From contig NZ_WTVH02000009.1 in NCBI RefSeq assembly GCF_012910785.2, forward strand, positions 372,001 through 436,000: 64,000 nucleotides of DNA, read 5' to 3'. This DNA comes from Aromatoleum buckelii (GTDB lineage Bacteria > Pseudomonadota > Gammaproteobacteria > Burkholderiales > Rhodocyclaceae). The position numbers were made by a program, and so were the translations under genes. Under the pieces are notes generated by a model. That model ran no database searches. It was given only the letters and a program-made list of their open reading frames with translations, and was not told where the DNA came from. Within the stretch, counting starts at the first letter, position 1. Each line of letters opens with the position of its first letter. Shown piece by piece: positions 1-8,774 of this stretch.

Positions 1-1127
1 GCATCGTTCACGGCGCCGGCGGGACCTTGCTGCAGCACCTGAAGGAACACAAGCTGCACACCGACGTGCGCGAAAGCGACCGCCTGTTCTACTTCACGAC
101 CTGCGGCTGGATGATGTGGAACTGGCTCGTCTCGGGCCTGGCGTGCGGCGCGACGCTGATGCTGTACGACGGCAATCCTTTCGTAGACGAGGGCCGCATC
201 CTGTGGGATTACGCGCAGGCCGAGCGCTTCACGCATTTCGGCACGTCGGCGAAATACATCGAGACGCTGGCGAAAGGCGACGTGCGCCCGAGGCAGTCCC
301 ACGACCTTTCCGCGCTGCGCGCAGTGCTGTCGACCGGCAGTCCGCTCGCGCCGCAAAGCTTCGACTTCGTTTATGACGCAATCAAGCCCGACATGCAGCT
401 GGCGTCGATCTCCGGCGGCACCGACATCATCTCGTGCTTCGTGCTCGGCAACCCGACGCTGCCGGTGTGGCGCGGCGAGATCCAGTGCATCGGCCTCGGC
501 CTCGCGGTCGAGGTGTGGGACGACGACGGCCGCCCGGTGGTCGGCGAGAAAGGCGAGCTCGTCTGCCGCAAGCCGTTCCCGAGCATGCCGATCGGCTTCT
601 GGAACGACCCGGACGGGGCGAAGTACCGCGCCGCGTATTTCGAGCGTTTTCCGGGCGTGTGGTGTCACGGCGACTTCTGCGAGATCACCGCGCACGGTGG
701 CCTGATCATCCATGGTCGCTCGGATGCGACGCTGAACCCTGGCGGCGTGCGCATCGGCACGGCTGAAATCTACCGCCAGGTCGAGAAGCTGCCGGAGGTG
801 CTCGAATCGATCGTCATTGGCCAGGACTGGCCGCCCGAAGCGCCGACCGATGTGCGTGTCGTGCTGTTCGTCAGGCTCGCCGAAGGCGTCGTGCTCGACG
901 ACGCGCTCGTCGCGCGCATCCGCCAGGCGATCCGCGACAATGCGACGCCGCGCCACGTGCCGGCGAAGATCGTCCAGGTCGCGGACATCCCGCGCACGAA
1001 GAGCGGCAAGCTCGTCGAGCTCGCAGTGCGCAACGTCGTGCATCGGCAGCCGGTGAAGAACATCGAGGCGCTCGCGAACCCGGACGCGCTCGAGCAGTTT
1101 CGCGATCGCGCCGAACTTCGCACCTGA
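1..1127 (+). CDS. Acetoacetate-CoA ligase, C-terminal part (5' end outside window)
   Basis: ATP-dependent activation of acetoacetate (or a similar 3-oxoacid) to its CoA ester, AMP-forming. The frame is open from base 3, so about 375 C-terminal residues of a roughly 650-residue enzyme are visible. Seen: an adenylation-core segment with [10 protein letters not shown], the hinge region GVWCHGDF, the C-terminal domain signature [15 protein letters not shown], and [15 protein letters not shown], which carries the catalytic lysine region. The dedicated acetoacetyl-CoA synthetase family ends in the same way. It converges on guaD with 17 bp between the stop codons. It provides a second route to acetoacetyl-CoA besides the acx operon genes at 30037-33399. 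Confidence 0.85.
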   Translation, partial: IVHGAGGTLLQHLKEHKLHTDVRESDRLFYFTTCGWMMWNWLVSGLACGATLMLYDGNPFVDEGRILWDYAQAERFTHFGTSAKYIETLAKGDVRPRQSHDLSALRAVLSTGSPLAPQSFDFVYDAIKPDMQLASISGGTDIISCFVLGNPTLPVWRGEIQCIGLGLAVEVWDDDGRPVVGEKGELVCRKPFPSMPIGFWNDPDGAKYRAAYFERFPGVWCHGDFCEITAHGGLIIHGRSDATLNPGGVRIGTAEIYRQVEKLPEVLESIVIGQDWPPEAPTDVRVVLFVRLAEGVVLDDALVARIRQAIRDNATPRHVPAKIVQVADIPRTKSGKLVELAVRNVVHRQPVKNIEALANPDALEQFRDRAELRT

Positions 1128-1144
1128 AGTGCGCTCCGCACCGG

Positions 1145-2449
1145 TCAGCAGGGCCGACGCCAGGCAGGTTCGCCGAGGATGTGGGTCGCCGCGACGGCGC
1201 GGTCGTCGCCGAGCAGCATCAGCGCGAACAGCCGCTCGGCGAGAGTCGTCGCGACGGCCGTGCGCCGGGCGAGCAACGGCGTCGCGGCCGGGTCCAACAC
1301 CACGAGGTCGGCTTCGCGGCCGGTGTCGAAACTGCCGATGCGGTCGTCGAGATACAGACTGCGCGCCCCGCCGCGGGTCGCGAGGTAGAAGCCGCGCTCG
1401 ACCGGCAGCCGCTGTCCCCGGAGTTGCTGCACTTTGTAGGCTTCGTTGAGCGTCTGCAGCATCGAGAAGCTGGTCCCGCCGCCAACGTCGGTGCCGAGCC
1501 CGACCCGCACGCCGGCAGCCTGCGCCCGATCGAGATCGAACAGGCCCGACCCGAGGAACAGGTTCGAGGTCGGGCAGAAGCTGACCGCCGCTCCCGTGGC
1601 GGCCATGCGGCCGCGATCGGTGTCGTCGATCCACACGCAGTGCGCGAACACGCTGCGCGCGCCGAGCTGGCCGTAGCGTTCATACACATCGAGGTAGCTG
1701 CGCGCTTCCGGGTAGAGCTTCGCGACCCACGCCACCTCGCGCTCGTTCTCGGCCAAGTGAGACTGCAGATAGATGCCGGGATGATCGGCGAAGAGGCGTC
1801 CGGCGAGCGCCATCTGCGCCGGCGTCGAAGTCGGGGCGAAACGCGGCGTCACTGCGTACAGCAGGCGGTCGCGGCCGTGCCAGCGCTCGATCAGCGCTTT
1901 CGATTCCGCCTCGCCGCGGTCCGTCGGGTCGCCCAGGAAGTCCGGGCAGTTGCGATCCATCAGCACTTTGCCGGCGATCATCCGCATGTGCCGTTTGCGC
2001 GCCGCGGCGAACAGCGCGTCTACGGACGCCGGATGCACGGTCGCAAACGCCATCGCAGTCGTCGTGCCGTTCCTCAGCAGCTCGTCGCAGAAGAACTCCG
2101 CGACCGCGGCCGCGTGGGCCGGATCGGCGAAACGCCTTTCGGTCGGGTAGGTATATTTCTCGAGCCACGCGAGCACCTGTTCGCCGTAGCTGGCGACGAT
2201 GTCGGTCTGCGCATAGTGGATGTGCGTGTCGATGAAGCCGGGCAGGACCAGCTTGCCACGGTAGTCGTCGATGGTCGTGCCGGCCGGCAGCCGGGGCAGC
2301 AGGTCGGGGGCGGGGCCGAGTTCGGCGACGAGGCCGTCGCGCACGATCAGCAACCCGTCCGGAAAGTGCGCCAGCGCGGCGGCGCCGAGGTCCGCCGGGT
2401 CGCCGAGGAAGTGCACGATCTCGCCGCGGATTGCCCTCAATCCGCTCAT
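1145..2449 (-). CDS. guaD: Guanine deaminase
   Basis: Hydrolyses guanine to xanthine and ammonia in purine salvage or catabolism; cytosolic amidohydrolase. The 434 residues match the usual length. The metal-binding motif PGFIDTHIHYAQTD lies near residue 70, a second histidine region QSHLAENE comes mid-protein, and the catalytic aspartate stretch GLGTDVGGG is in the C-terminal third. These are typical of guanine deaminase among the amidohydrolases. ATG start at 2449. The neighbouring genes are unrelated to purines, so it probably acts alone. Confidence 0.88.
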   Translation of the reverse strand: MSGLRAIRGEIVHFLGDPADLGAAALAHFPDGLLIVRDGLVAELGPAPDLLPRLPAGTTIDDYRGKLVLPGFIDTHIHYAQTDIVASYGEQVLAWLEKYTYPTERRFADPAHAAAVAEFFCDELLRNGTTTAMAFATVHPASVDALFAAARKRHMRMIAGKVLMDRNCPDFLGDPTDRGEAESKALIERWHGRDRLLYAVTPRFAPTSTPAQMALAGRLFADHPGIYLQSHLAENEREVAWVAKLYPEARSYLDVYERYGQLGARSVFAHCVWIDDTDRGRMAATGAAVSFCPTSNLFLGSGLFDLDRAQAAGVRVGLGTDVGGGTSFSMLQTLNEAYKVQQLRGQRLPVERGFYLATRGGARSLYLDDRIGSFDTGREADLVVLDPAATPLLARRTAVATTLAERLFALMLLGDDRAVAATHILGEPAWRRPC

Positions 2450-2537
2450 TGCCCGCCTCCGTCAGCATATTCCGACGGGCAGGAACGCGCCGGCTCGAGG
2501 AAGCCGGCTGGGAGATGCTGGAACGGTGCGCTCACTT

Positions 2538-3110
2538 TCAGGGAACGTGCAGCCGGCTCTGGTGCGGCAGGTGGCGGGCGAGGAAATCCATTTGGTCGGC
2601 GAGGATCTGGCGATTGCACAGGATCAGGTATTCGGCCTTGTTCGGCACGTACGGCGCATACAGCAACGGCATCCGCGCCTGTTCCGGGGTGCGCCCGCTC
2701 TTGCGCTGGTTGCAGGGCCGGCACGAGGTCACGACGTTCATCCACACGTCGCGCCCGCCCTGCGAAACCGGGACGATGTGCTCGCGCGTCAGGATGTGGC
2801 CCGAGTAGCGGTCGCCGCAATAGGCGCAGATGTGACGGTCGCGGTGAAACAGTTCGCGGTTGTTCAGCGGCGGAACCTGGCTGTGGCTGTCGGGACGGAA
2901 GTGGCGTCCCTTGATCGCGATGATGCTGTTCGCCGTGATTTCGGAACGCAGCCCGGTCGCGCGACAGATTCCCCCGACAAAGCGGAACTGCCGGTTTCCG
3001 ACGACCCACGCGACCATGTCGAGAGCATAGTAGTGGCACGCCGCCTGCCAGCTTATCCAGCGGTGCGGCAGGCCGCGGCTGTCGAGCGTGAGGATCCAGG
3101 GGTGTTGCAC
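2538..3110 (-). CDS. HNH endonuclease family protein
   Basis: Predicted DNA nuclease of the small stand-alone HNH family. A zinc-type HNH core is visible: CAYCG, then REHIVPVSQGG (the H-N histidine region), a W-x-N segment, and CRPCNQRKSGRTPEQA. The first CxxC and the later CRPC would bind a structural zinc. I chose the GTG start at 3110, giving 190 residues beginning QHPWILTLDSRGLPHRW. It follows an AAGG ribosome site, and homologues usually start just before this WILTLD segment. An ATG at 3284 would add 58 low-complexity residues without a ribosome site. No methylase, integrase or repeats are adjacent, so a mobile or restriction role is not supported; the cellular role is unknown. Confidence 0.75.
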   Translation of the reverse strand: MQHPWILTLDSRGLPHRWISWQAACHYYALDMVAWVVGNRQFRFVGGICRATGLRSEITANSIIAIKGRHFRPDSHSQVPPLNNRELFHRDRHICAYCGDRYSGHILTREHIVPVSQGGRDVWMNVVTSCRPCNQRKSGRTPEQARMPLLYAPYVPNKAEYLILCNRQILADQMDFLARHLPHQSRLHVP

Positions 3111-3308
3111 GACAGGGAGCCTTGCCCGCGGCTGGCCCGGTCGTCGTTCGGATTCGATTACTTTGTCATGAGCCGCTGTCGGCACGATACCTCCTGCGCT
3201 GCTGTTCTGCCGGCACAGGGGGCGCCGGCACGATCCTGTCGGACCGATGATGCGAACCGGCAGTATCGGCCGGCCTTTTGTCATTCGATCGGCGGCGGCC
3301 GCAGTGGT

Positions 3309-3860
3309 TCAGGCAGTGCCGACTGGCGGGGGCGGGGCGAGATCGCTGGTGCGGAAGCGGAAAGTGCCGCGGCGCCGGTCGTCGAAATAATGCTGCAACG
3401 TCAGCGCGATCGACCGGAACGCGATCTCGTTCCACGGGATTTCATGTTCCGCAAACAATCCGACCTCCAGCGATTCCTCGCCGGGCGCGAAATCCAGGTC
3501 GATCAGGCGCGCCCGATAGACGATGTGGACCTGGCTGATGTGCGGGACGTTGATCAGCGTGAACATTTCGCCGACCTCGATCCGCGCACACGCCTCCTCG
3601 AGCGTCTCGCGCGCGGCGGCCTGCGCCGTTGTCTCGGCGTTTTCCATGAACCCCGCCGGCAGCGTCCAGAAGCCGTGGCGCGGTTCGATCGCGCGCCGGC
3701 ACAGCAGGACGCGATCTTCCCATTCCGGGATCGCGCCGACGACGATCTTCGGATTGACGTAATGAATGCTGCCGCAGGTCGCACACATATGGCGCGGCAG
3801 CGAATCTCCGGGAGGAATGCGCAACTCGACGGTCGCGCCGCAGTTCGAGCAGAACTTCAT
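3309..3860 (-). CDS. Zinc-ribbon Nudix hydrolase
   Basis: Hydrolase of a nucleoside diphosphate linked to another moiety (ADP-ribose or NADH type in this subfamily); cytosolic. The 183-residue protein begins with a zinc ribbon (CSNCG near residue 4 and CATCG near 27). The Nudix box follows: GFMENAE, then seven residues and RETLEEACA. The usual second glycine of the box is a cysteine here, a variant I associate with this zinc-ribbon subfamily. The start is the ATG at 3860, just before MKFCSNCG; the open frame extends 69 codons further but that part is arginine/proline-rich and unlikely to be real. Substrate cannot be told from sequence. Confidence 0.82.
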   Translation of the reverse strand: MKFCSNCGATVELRIPPGDSLPRHMCATCGSIHYVNPKIVVGAIPEWEDRVLLCRRAIEPRHGFWTLPAGFMENAETTAQAAARETLEEACARIEVGEMFTLINVPHISQVHIVYRARLIDLDFAPGEESLEVGLFAEHEIPWNEIAFRSIALTLQHYFDDRRRGTFRFRTSDLAPPPPVGTA

Positions 3861-4061
3861 GGCAGTGGCTGAAGGCTGGGGGTCGCTGGATTCTAGCCCG
3901 GAACGCCGGCGCCTCGGTGGCGGAGGTCGCAAAACGGCCCGCCGGCCCTGCGCAAAACGCATTCGCCCAGCATGCGGGAGAGCCGTTCGCACGGCCGTGG
4001 CGTCGATACAACAGATAGTTCGTGAAGTGTGCAATCCTGCCGCTGCGGCCGTGGATCTCGC

Positions 4062-4090
4062 TTGCAATTGCTAACAATTGACTCTAATTT
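4062..4090 (+). promoter_or_regulatory. Possible sigma-70 promoter of flhDC
   Basis: TTGCAA at 4062-4067, a 17-bp spacer and TAATTT at 4085-4090 lie 31 bp before the flhD start. Match to consensus is only moderate, but this is the AT-richest stretch upstream of flhD and the spacing is ideal. Confidence 0.25.
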
Positions 4091-4121
4091 CAGCTACCCT
4101 ATTCACGGTAATGGCCAAGCG

Positions 4122-4442
4122 ATGAAACGCCAAGATTTCCAGCCCGAGATCCAGGAACTCAACCTCGCTTACATGATGCTGGCGCAACAGATGCTGCGCG
4201 CCGACCGGGAAACCGCGATGCTGCGACTCGGTATCGGCCATGGCGTTGCCGAGCTTATCGAGGGATTGTCCACTGCCAGGCTGGTGAAAATGGCGAGCAG
4301 CCAGATGGTGCTGCCGGGTTTCCGTTTCGACAATGCGATGCTGGCGGGCCTGATTGCCGGCAACGGGCGGGATGCGGCGACTTCCAGCCTGCACGCCGCG
4401 ATCATCGCTGCCGGCAAGCCCGTGCAGGACCTGGCCGGATAG
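4122..4442 (+). CDS. flhD: Flagellar master regulator subunit FlhD
   Basis: FlhD combines with FlhC into the FlhD4C2 activator that switches on class II flagellar genes through sigma-70. The 106-residue length and helical composition, with the conserved LNLAYMMLAQQMLRAD near residue 12 and MASSQMVLPGFRF in the middle, are characteristic. The start is the ATG at 4122; the upstream in-frame extension (from 4029) has no family similarity. flhC follows 20 bp downstream, so the two are one operon. Placement at the head of a motility/chemotaxis block supports the assignment. Confidence 0.92.
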   Translation: MKRQDFQPEIQELNLAYMMLAQQMLRADRETAMLRLGIGHGVAELIEGLSTARLVKMASSQMVLPGFRFDNAMLAGLIAGNGRDAATSSLHAAIIAAGKPVQDLAG

Positions 4443-4462
4443 CCCCACTGCAGGAGAGCAGA

Positions 4463-5008
4463 GTGAAGAACAAGAGCATCATCGGCGAAGCCGAAGACAT
4501 CCAGCGCGCAGCGGAAATGGTCCGCCTCGGCGCCCGCATGCAGATGCTGGAAGCCGAGACGAAGTTGAGTCGCGAGCGTCTTCTGAAAATCTACAAGGAA
4601 GTGCGCGGCATGTCGCCGCCGAAGGGGATGCTGCCGTTCTCGACCGACTGGTTCATGACTTGGCAGCCGAACATGCATGCCTCGCTGTTCATGGCTTTCT
4701 TCAGTTTCTTTCACGACAAAGCCGGCCTCGACGGGCTCGATCCGATCATCAAGGCCTACCATCTGTACCTCGACCACGTCGAGGCCGAAGCGATGGAGCC
4801 GGTGCTCAGCCTGACGCGCGCCTGGACGCTGGTGCGGTTCTTCGACGCCGACCTGCTGCAGCTCGCCCCCTGCACGAGCTGCAGCGGGCGCTTCGTCGCC
4901 CATGCTTATGATCCGACCCACCACTTCGTATGCGGCCTGTGCAACATGCCTTCGCGGGCCGGAAAGACCAAGCGGGCCGCCAAGGCGGCGTTCGCCGAAG
5001 CGAACTGA
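4463..5008 (+). CDS. flhC: Flagellar master regulator subunit FlhC
   Basis: DNA-contacting partner of FlhD in the class I flagellar activator. 181 residues; the C-terminal third carries the zinc site C-x2-C (CTSC) and C-x2-C (CGLC), about 20 residues apart. The N-terminal half includes the family segment SPPKGMLPFSTDWFMTW. GTG start at 4463 with GGAGAG seven bases upstream. A rho-independent terminator at 5030-5063 closes the flhDC operon. Confidence 0.93.
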   Translation: MKNKSIIGEAEDIQRAAEMVRLGARMQMLEAETKLSRERLLKIYKEVRGMSPPKGMLPFSTDWFMTWQPNMHASLFMAFFSFFHDKAGLDGLDPIIKAYHLYLDHVEAEAMEPVLSLTRAWTLVRFFDADLLQLAPCTSCSGRFVAHAYDPTHHFVCGLCNMPSRAGKTKRAAKAAFAEAN

Positions 5009-5029
5009 GGGACGAATCGCCGTGCTCGA

Positions 5030-5063
5030 GGCCGCCGCGCCCGCAGGCGGCCTTTTCGTTTTT
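5030..5063 (+). terminator. Rho-independent terminator after flhDC
   Basis: Seven-bp perfect GC stem GGCCGCC / GGCGGCC (5030-5036 with 5046-5052), 9-nt loop, then a T-rich run TTTTCGTTTTT. Confidence 0.8.
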
Positions 5064-5069
5064 CGGCGC

Positions 5070-5096
5070 TCAAGTCCGGCGTGCCGGAGTCGTTAC
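5070..5096 (+). promoter_or_regulatory. Candidate FliA (sigma-28) promoter of motAB-che
   Basis: TCAAGTCC, 11 bp, GTCGTTAC. This resembles the sigma-28 consensus (TCAAGTTT-N11-GCCGATAA), with six and five of eight bases matching. The same arrangement with the same spacing occurs at 8684-8710 before the first cheV. It sits between the flhDC terminator and motA, where a class III promoter is expected. Confidence 0.45.
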
Positions 5097-5159
5097 AGTG
5101 GCCAGTATTTCTACGAAGCGCGGGGGCGTCTTCGTATATGAATCGACAGAGGTTTCCCG

Positions 5160-6014
5160 GTGTTCTTGATCGTTGGCTATGTGATCATCCTTCTCGCGTC
5201 GATCGGGACCTACTCGTTTCACGGCAGCCTCATGGCCCTGTGGGTGCCGCTCGAATACCTCGCGATCGTCGGCCTGATGATCGGCGGGTTCGTCGCCGGC
5301 AACGGCAGCAAGGCGCTGAAGGCGACGCTGGCGGCGCTGCCGGGGATCCTGAAGGGCTCGCCGTACAACAAGGCGATGTACATGGACCTGCTGGGCCTGT
5401 TGTACGAGGTGCTCGCGAAAGTGCGCAAGGAAGGGCTGATGTCGATCGAGAACGATGTCGACAATGCCGAATCGAGCCCGATCTTCACGAAGTATCCGAG
5501 CGTGATGGCGAACCATCACGCGATCGAGTTCCTCACCGATTATCTGCGCATGATGGTCGGCGGAAACCTCAACGCGTTCGAGCTCGAGAGCTTGATGGAC
5601 AAGGAAATCGACACCCATCACCAGGAAGCGCATACGGCGCCGCATGTCGTGGCGAAAGTCGGCGATGCGCTCCCCGCGTTCGGTATCGTCGTCGCGGTGA
5701 TGGGCGTGGTGAACGTCATGGGTTCGGTCGGCCAGCCGCCGGCAGTGCTGGGCAAGATGATCGGCGGCGCGCTGGTCGGCACGTTCCTCGGCATCCTCAT
5801 TTCCTATGGTTTCGTCCAGCCCATCGCGAGCCAGCTGGAACAGCGCGTCGAAGAGAGCGGGAAAGTCTTCGAGTGCATCAAGGTGGTGCTGCTGGCGAGC
5901 ATGAACGGCTACGCGCCGCAGGTGGCGATCGAGTTCGGGCGCAAGGTGCTGCATTCGACGGAGCGTCCGGGCTTCGCCGAACTCGAGCAGGACATCAAGA
6001 ACCGCAAGGGCTGA
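5160..6014 (+). CDS. motA: Flagellar motor stator protein MotA
   Basis: Inner-membrane proton-channel subunit of the flagellar stator; forms the MotA-MotB complex that turns proton flow into torque. 284 residues with four expected membrane segments: two N-terminal (residues about 2-20 and 28-50) and two after residue 165 (AFGIVVAVMGVVNVM and the following glycine-rich helix). The large cytosolic loop between them contains YEVLAKVRKEG, a charged segment of the kind that contacts FliG. GTG start at 5160 behind AGAGG. motB follows 70 bp downstream. Confidence 0.93.
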   Translation: MFLIVGYVIILLASIGTYSFHGSLMALWVPLEYLAIVGLMIGGFVAGNGSKALKATLAALPGILKGSPYNKAMYMDLLGLLYEVLAKVRKEGLMSIENDVDNAESSPIFTKYPSVMANHHAIEFLTDYLRMMVGGNLNAFELESLMDKEIDTHHQEAHTAPHVVAKVGDALPAFGIVVAVMGVVNVMGSVGQPPAVLGKMIGGALVGTFLGILISYGFVQPIASQLEQRVEESGKVFECIKVVLLASMNGYAPQVAIEFGRKVLHSTERPGFAELEQDIKNRKG

Positions 6015-6084
6015 GAGCTGCGATGACGAGCTTGCCGCGCTTCGTGCCTCGCCCGGCCTCTGCGCGACCTGGAGGCGCCCGGCC

Positions 6085-7092
6085 GTGAGCGACGACACCC
6101 AGCAGCCGATCGTCGTCAGGCGCATCAACAAGGTCGCGGCGGGAGCGCACGGCGGGGCCTGGAAGATCGCGTACGCCGACTTCGTCACTGCGATGATGGC
6201 TTTTTTCCTGCTGATGTGGCTCCTCGGCTCGACCGCGCAGGGCGACCTCGAGGGGATCGCCGATCATTTCCGGAATCCGCTGAAAATCGCGATGCAGGGC
6301 GGAAGCGGATCGGGCGACAGCTCCAGCGTCATCAAGGGCGGCGGCCAGGATCTCTCCCGTTCGCTCGGACAGCTCAAGCGCGGCGATGTCGACGAGCGCC
6401 GTTCGATCAACCTCGATGCGGCGAAGGGACGCGAGACCCAGCGACTGGAGGGTGATAACGAAGGGGCGGAAGCGATGCGCGAGCGGGCGCGGCTGATCGA
6501 CCTGAAAGGCCGCATCGAGGCGATCGTCGAGGCCGACCCGAAGCTGCGCAGCTTTCGCGACCAGATCCTGATGGACATCACGTCCGAAGGGCTGCGCATC
6601 CAGCTCGTCGACGAACAGAACCGGCCGATGTTCGACACTGCGAGCGATGCGCTGCAGCCCTACACCCGTGACCTGTTGCGGGCGATCGGGCGGGCGCTCA
6701 ATGACGTGCAGAACCGGCTCAGCCTCTCCGGCCATACCGACGCCGCGAAATACGCCGGCGGCGAGCGCGGCTTCTCGAACTGGGAGCTGTCGAGCAACCG
6801 TGCGAACGCGTCGCGCCGGGAACTGATCGCCGGCGGGCTTGAGCCGGGGAAAGTGATCCGCGTCGTCGGCCTCGCCGAGACGGTGCCGCTGAAGGAGGAC
6901 GACCTGTTCGATCCGGCCAACCGTCGCATCAGCATCGTCGTCATGAACCGGAAGACCGAAGAGGCAGTACGGGCGCAGCGCGGTTCGCTCGACGTCGGCG
7001 CGGCGACGCCCGTCGACGACGAGAAGCTCCGCCGCGATATCGGGGCGGCCGCCGCGATGCCCGGAGGTGCGCGTGCCGCCCGGCAACCCTGA
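6085..7092 (+). CDS. motB: Flagellar motor stator protein MotB
   Basis: Stator subunit that anchors the motor to peptidoglycan. 335 residues: one N-terminal membrane helix with the proton-carrying aspartate at position 32 (YADFVTAMMAFFLLMWLL), the same number as in E. coli. A periplasmic linker follows, then an OmpA-like peptidoglycan-binding domain (SLSGHTDAAKYAGGERG, SSNRANASRREL, VVGLAET). GTG start at 6085. The 3' end overlaps the start of cheR, suggesting translational coupling. Confidence 0.93.
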   Translation: MSDDTQQPIVVRRINKVAAGAHGGAWKIAYADFVTAMMAFFLLMWLLGSTAQGDLEGIADHFRNPLKIAMQGGSGSGDSSSVIKGGGQDLSRSLGQLKRGDVDERRSINLDAAKGRETQRLEGDNEGAEAMRERARLIDLKGRIEAIVEADPKLRSFRDQILMDITSEGLRIQLVDEQNRPMFDTASDALQPYTRDLLRAIGRALNDVQNRLSLSGHTDAAKYAGGERGFSNWELSSNRANASRRELIAGGLEPGKVIRVVGLAETVPLKEDDLFDPANRRISIVVMNRKTEEAVRAQRGSLDVGAATPVDDEKLRRDIGAAAAMPGGARAARQP

Positions 7093-7933
7093 ACCCATCG
7101 ACGCCGGCATGCGCGACCGCGAATTCCTGTTCACGACGACGGATTTCGACCGCATCCGAGCGCTGATCCACCGCTACGCCGGCATCGCGCTGTCGTCCGC
7201 CAAGCAGGACATGGTGTACAGCCGCCTCGCCCGGCGCCTGCGCGCGTGCGGCGACCGGACTTTCGCGGAGTACCTCGTCCGGCTCGAGCGCGATCGCACG
7301 GAGTGGGAAGTCTTCGTCAATTCGCTGACGACGAACCTCACGTCGTTCTTCCGCGAGCCGCACCATTTCGACCTGCTTGCCCAGCGGCTGCGCGGCATCG
7401 CGGAAAAGCGCACGATCCGGATCTGGTGCAACGCCGCTTCGACCGGCGAGGAGCCGTATTCGCTTGCGATCACCGCATGCGAGGCGTTCGACACGCTGAC
7501 CCCTCCGGTGCAAATCCTTGCAAGCGACATCGATACCAGCGTGCTCGCCCAGGCGCAGCGCGGGCGGTATCGACAGGATCGCCTCGAACGACTGTCGGCG
7601 GAGCGGTTGCGGCGCTATTTCGTCCGCCCGGCCGGCGGGCCCGGCGAACTGGAGGTGCGCCCGGAGTTGCAGCGCCTGCTGAGTTTCCGCCGCATCAACC
7701 TGCTCGAACCGAACTGGCTCGTGCAGGGGCCGCTCGACGCGATTTTTTGCCGCAACGTCATGATCTATTTCGACAAGCCGACGCAGTACGCGGTCCTCAA
7801 GCGCTTCGTGCCTTTGCTGCGCAAGGATGGAGCACTCTTCGCGGGCCACTCGGAGAGCTTCCTGCACGCGGTCGATCTCTTCCGCTCGATGGGCCGTACG
7901 GTCTATCAGTGCGTCGATGCAAGTCCCGCCTGA
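7073..7933 (+). CDS. cheR: Chemotaxis protein methyltransferase CheR
   Basis: Methylates glutamates of chemoreceptors with S-adenosylmethionine, for adaptation. An N-terminal helical domain is followed by the SAM-binding fold: FFREPHHF, then [18 protein letters not shown] (SAM site), [12 protein letters not shown], and [10 protein letters not shown] near the end. I prefer the GTG at 7073: GGAGG ends five bases upstream, and homologues have a short N-terminal lead. An ATG at 7109 and a GTG at 7067 are alternatives. It overlaps motB by 20 bp and the cheB-like gene by 17 bp. Confidence 0.92.
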   Translation: MPPGNPEPIDAGMRDREFLFTTTDFDRIRALIHRYAGIALSSAKQDMVYSRLARRLRACGDRTFAEYLVRLERDRTEWEVFVNSLTTNLTSFFREPHHFDLLAQRLRGIAEKRTIRIWCNAASTGEEPYSLAITACEAFDTLTPPVQILASDIDTSVLAQAQRGRYRQDRLERLSAERLRRYFVRPAGGPGELEVRPELQRLLSFRRINLLEPNWLVQGPLDAIFCRNVMIYFDKPTQYAVLKRFVPLLRKDGALFAGHSESFLHAVDLFRSMGRTVYQCVDASPA

Positions 7934-8549
7934 AGGCGGCGTGGCGCTGCGCGCTCCTGCGGCGCGCATCGTCTTCATCGGGGCTTCGACGGGGGGCACC
8001 GAAGCCATCAAGAAGATCCTCGTCGGCTTGCCTGAACGCTCGCCGCCGATCCTGATCGTGCAGCACATGCCGGAAACCTTCACCCCTTCATTCGCCCGCC
8101 GGCTCGACGGACTGTGCGCGCCGACCGTGAAAGAGGCCGAGGACGGCGAGCCGGTGCTGGCAGGAAACGTGTACCTGTCGCCGGGCCATTCCCATCTCGC
8201 GATCCGGCGCACCGCTGGCAGCTTGCAGTGCGCGCTGTCGCGGGGCGAAGCCGTCAATCGCCACCGTCCTTCGGTGGACGTGCTGTTCCGCTCGGCAGCG
8301 GCCGAAATCGGGACCGCGGCGATCGGCGTCCTGCTGACGGGGATGGGCAAGGACGGTGCGCAGGGGTTGTTGCAGATGCGCCGCGCGGGGGCGTGGACGA
8401 TCGCGCAGGATCACGATTCGTGCGTTGTGTACGGCATGCCGCGGGAGGCGGCAAGTATCGGCGCCGCACGCGAAATCGTCCCGCTCGACGCCATCGCGCT
8501 GCACGTCCTGCAGCGCGCCGGGCTGGTCGTGGGAGGCCGGGCCGGGTGA
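7917..8549 (+). CDS. Receiver-less CheB-type protein-glutamate methylesterase
   Basis: Catalytic domain of CheB, which removes methyl groups from (and deamidates) chemoreceptors. Only 210 residues: there is no phospho-receiver domain, which normally takes up the first ~130 residues. The triad is intact: Ser24 in IGASTGG, His50 in VQHMP and Asp146 in GMGKDGAQG. Each is exactly 140 lower than the Salmonella CheB numbers (164, 190, 286), so the missing part is just the receiver and linker. The ATG at 7917 overlaps cheR by 17 bp and the upstream sequence is occupied by cheR, so a receiver has not simply been missed. Activity would not be switched by CheA phosphorylation in cis. Confidence 0.85.
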   Translation: MQVPPEGGVALRAPAARIVFIGASTGGTEAIKKILVGLPERSPPILIVQHMPETFTPSFARRLDGLCAPTVKEAEDGEPVLAGNVYLSPGHSHLAIRRTAGSLQCALSRGEAVNRHRPSVDVLFRSAAAEIGTAAIGVLLTGMGKDGAQGLLQMRRAGAWTIAQDHDSCVVYGMPREAASIGAAREIVPLDAIALHVLQRAGLVVGGRAG

Positions 8550-8683
8550 GCGCCCGAGCGGGTGTTCGTCGTGGAACGGCGCCCCGCTTCGGCAGGCGGC
8601 GCGGGCAAGGCGGAATTGCCGCAGCCGTCTGGTCACATCGCGCCGCTGAACACGGCGCAGCAATAAACCCGGTGCGCCCGCCC

Positions 8684-8710
8684 TCAAGAATCGGCCGCCA
8701 TTGACGTTAT
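8684..8710 (+). promoter_or_regulatory. Candidate FliA (sigma-28) promoter of the cheV-cheA genes
   Basis: TCAAGAAT, 11 bp, GACGTTAT; 64 bp before the first cheV start. It matches the sigma-28 consensus in six and five of eight bases and shares TCAAG and CGTTA at the same spacing with the motA candidate at 5070-5096. The 225-bp gap 8550-8774 has no credible gene. Confidence 0.45.
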
Positions 8711-8774
8711 CCCTCCCAACCCTGCGGCACGAACCCGTTGCCGGAACATATACCGGCATCTTGCGGAGAGCCAA

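Noticed and set aside
1181-2914. 577-codon plus-strand open frame over guaD and the HNH gene
   Set aside because: Arg/Ala/Gly-rich shadow; both genes underneath on the minus strand carry intact motifs.
2538-3110. HNH protein as part of a restriction or retroelement module
   Set aside because: No methylase, reverse transcriptase, integrase or terminal repeats nearby; flanks are housekeeping genes.
3111-3284. Longer N-terminus for the HNH protein starting at 3284
   Set aside because: Added 58 residues are low-complexity and lack a ribosome site; the GTG at 3110 begins at the conserved region.
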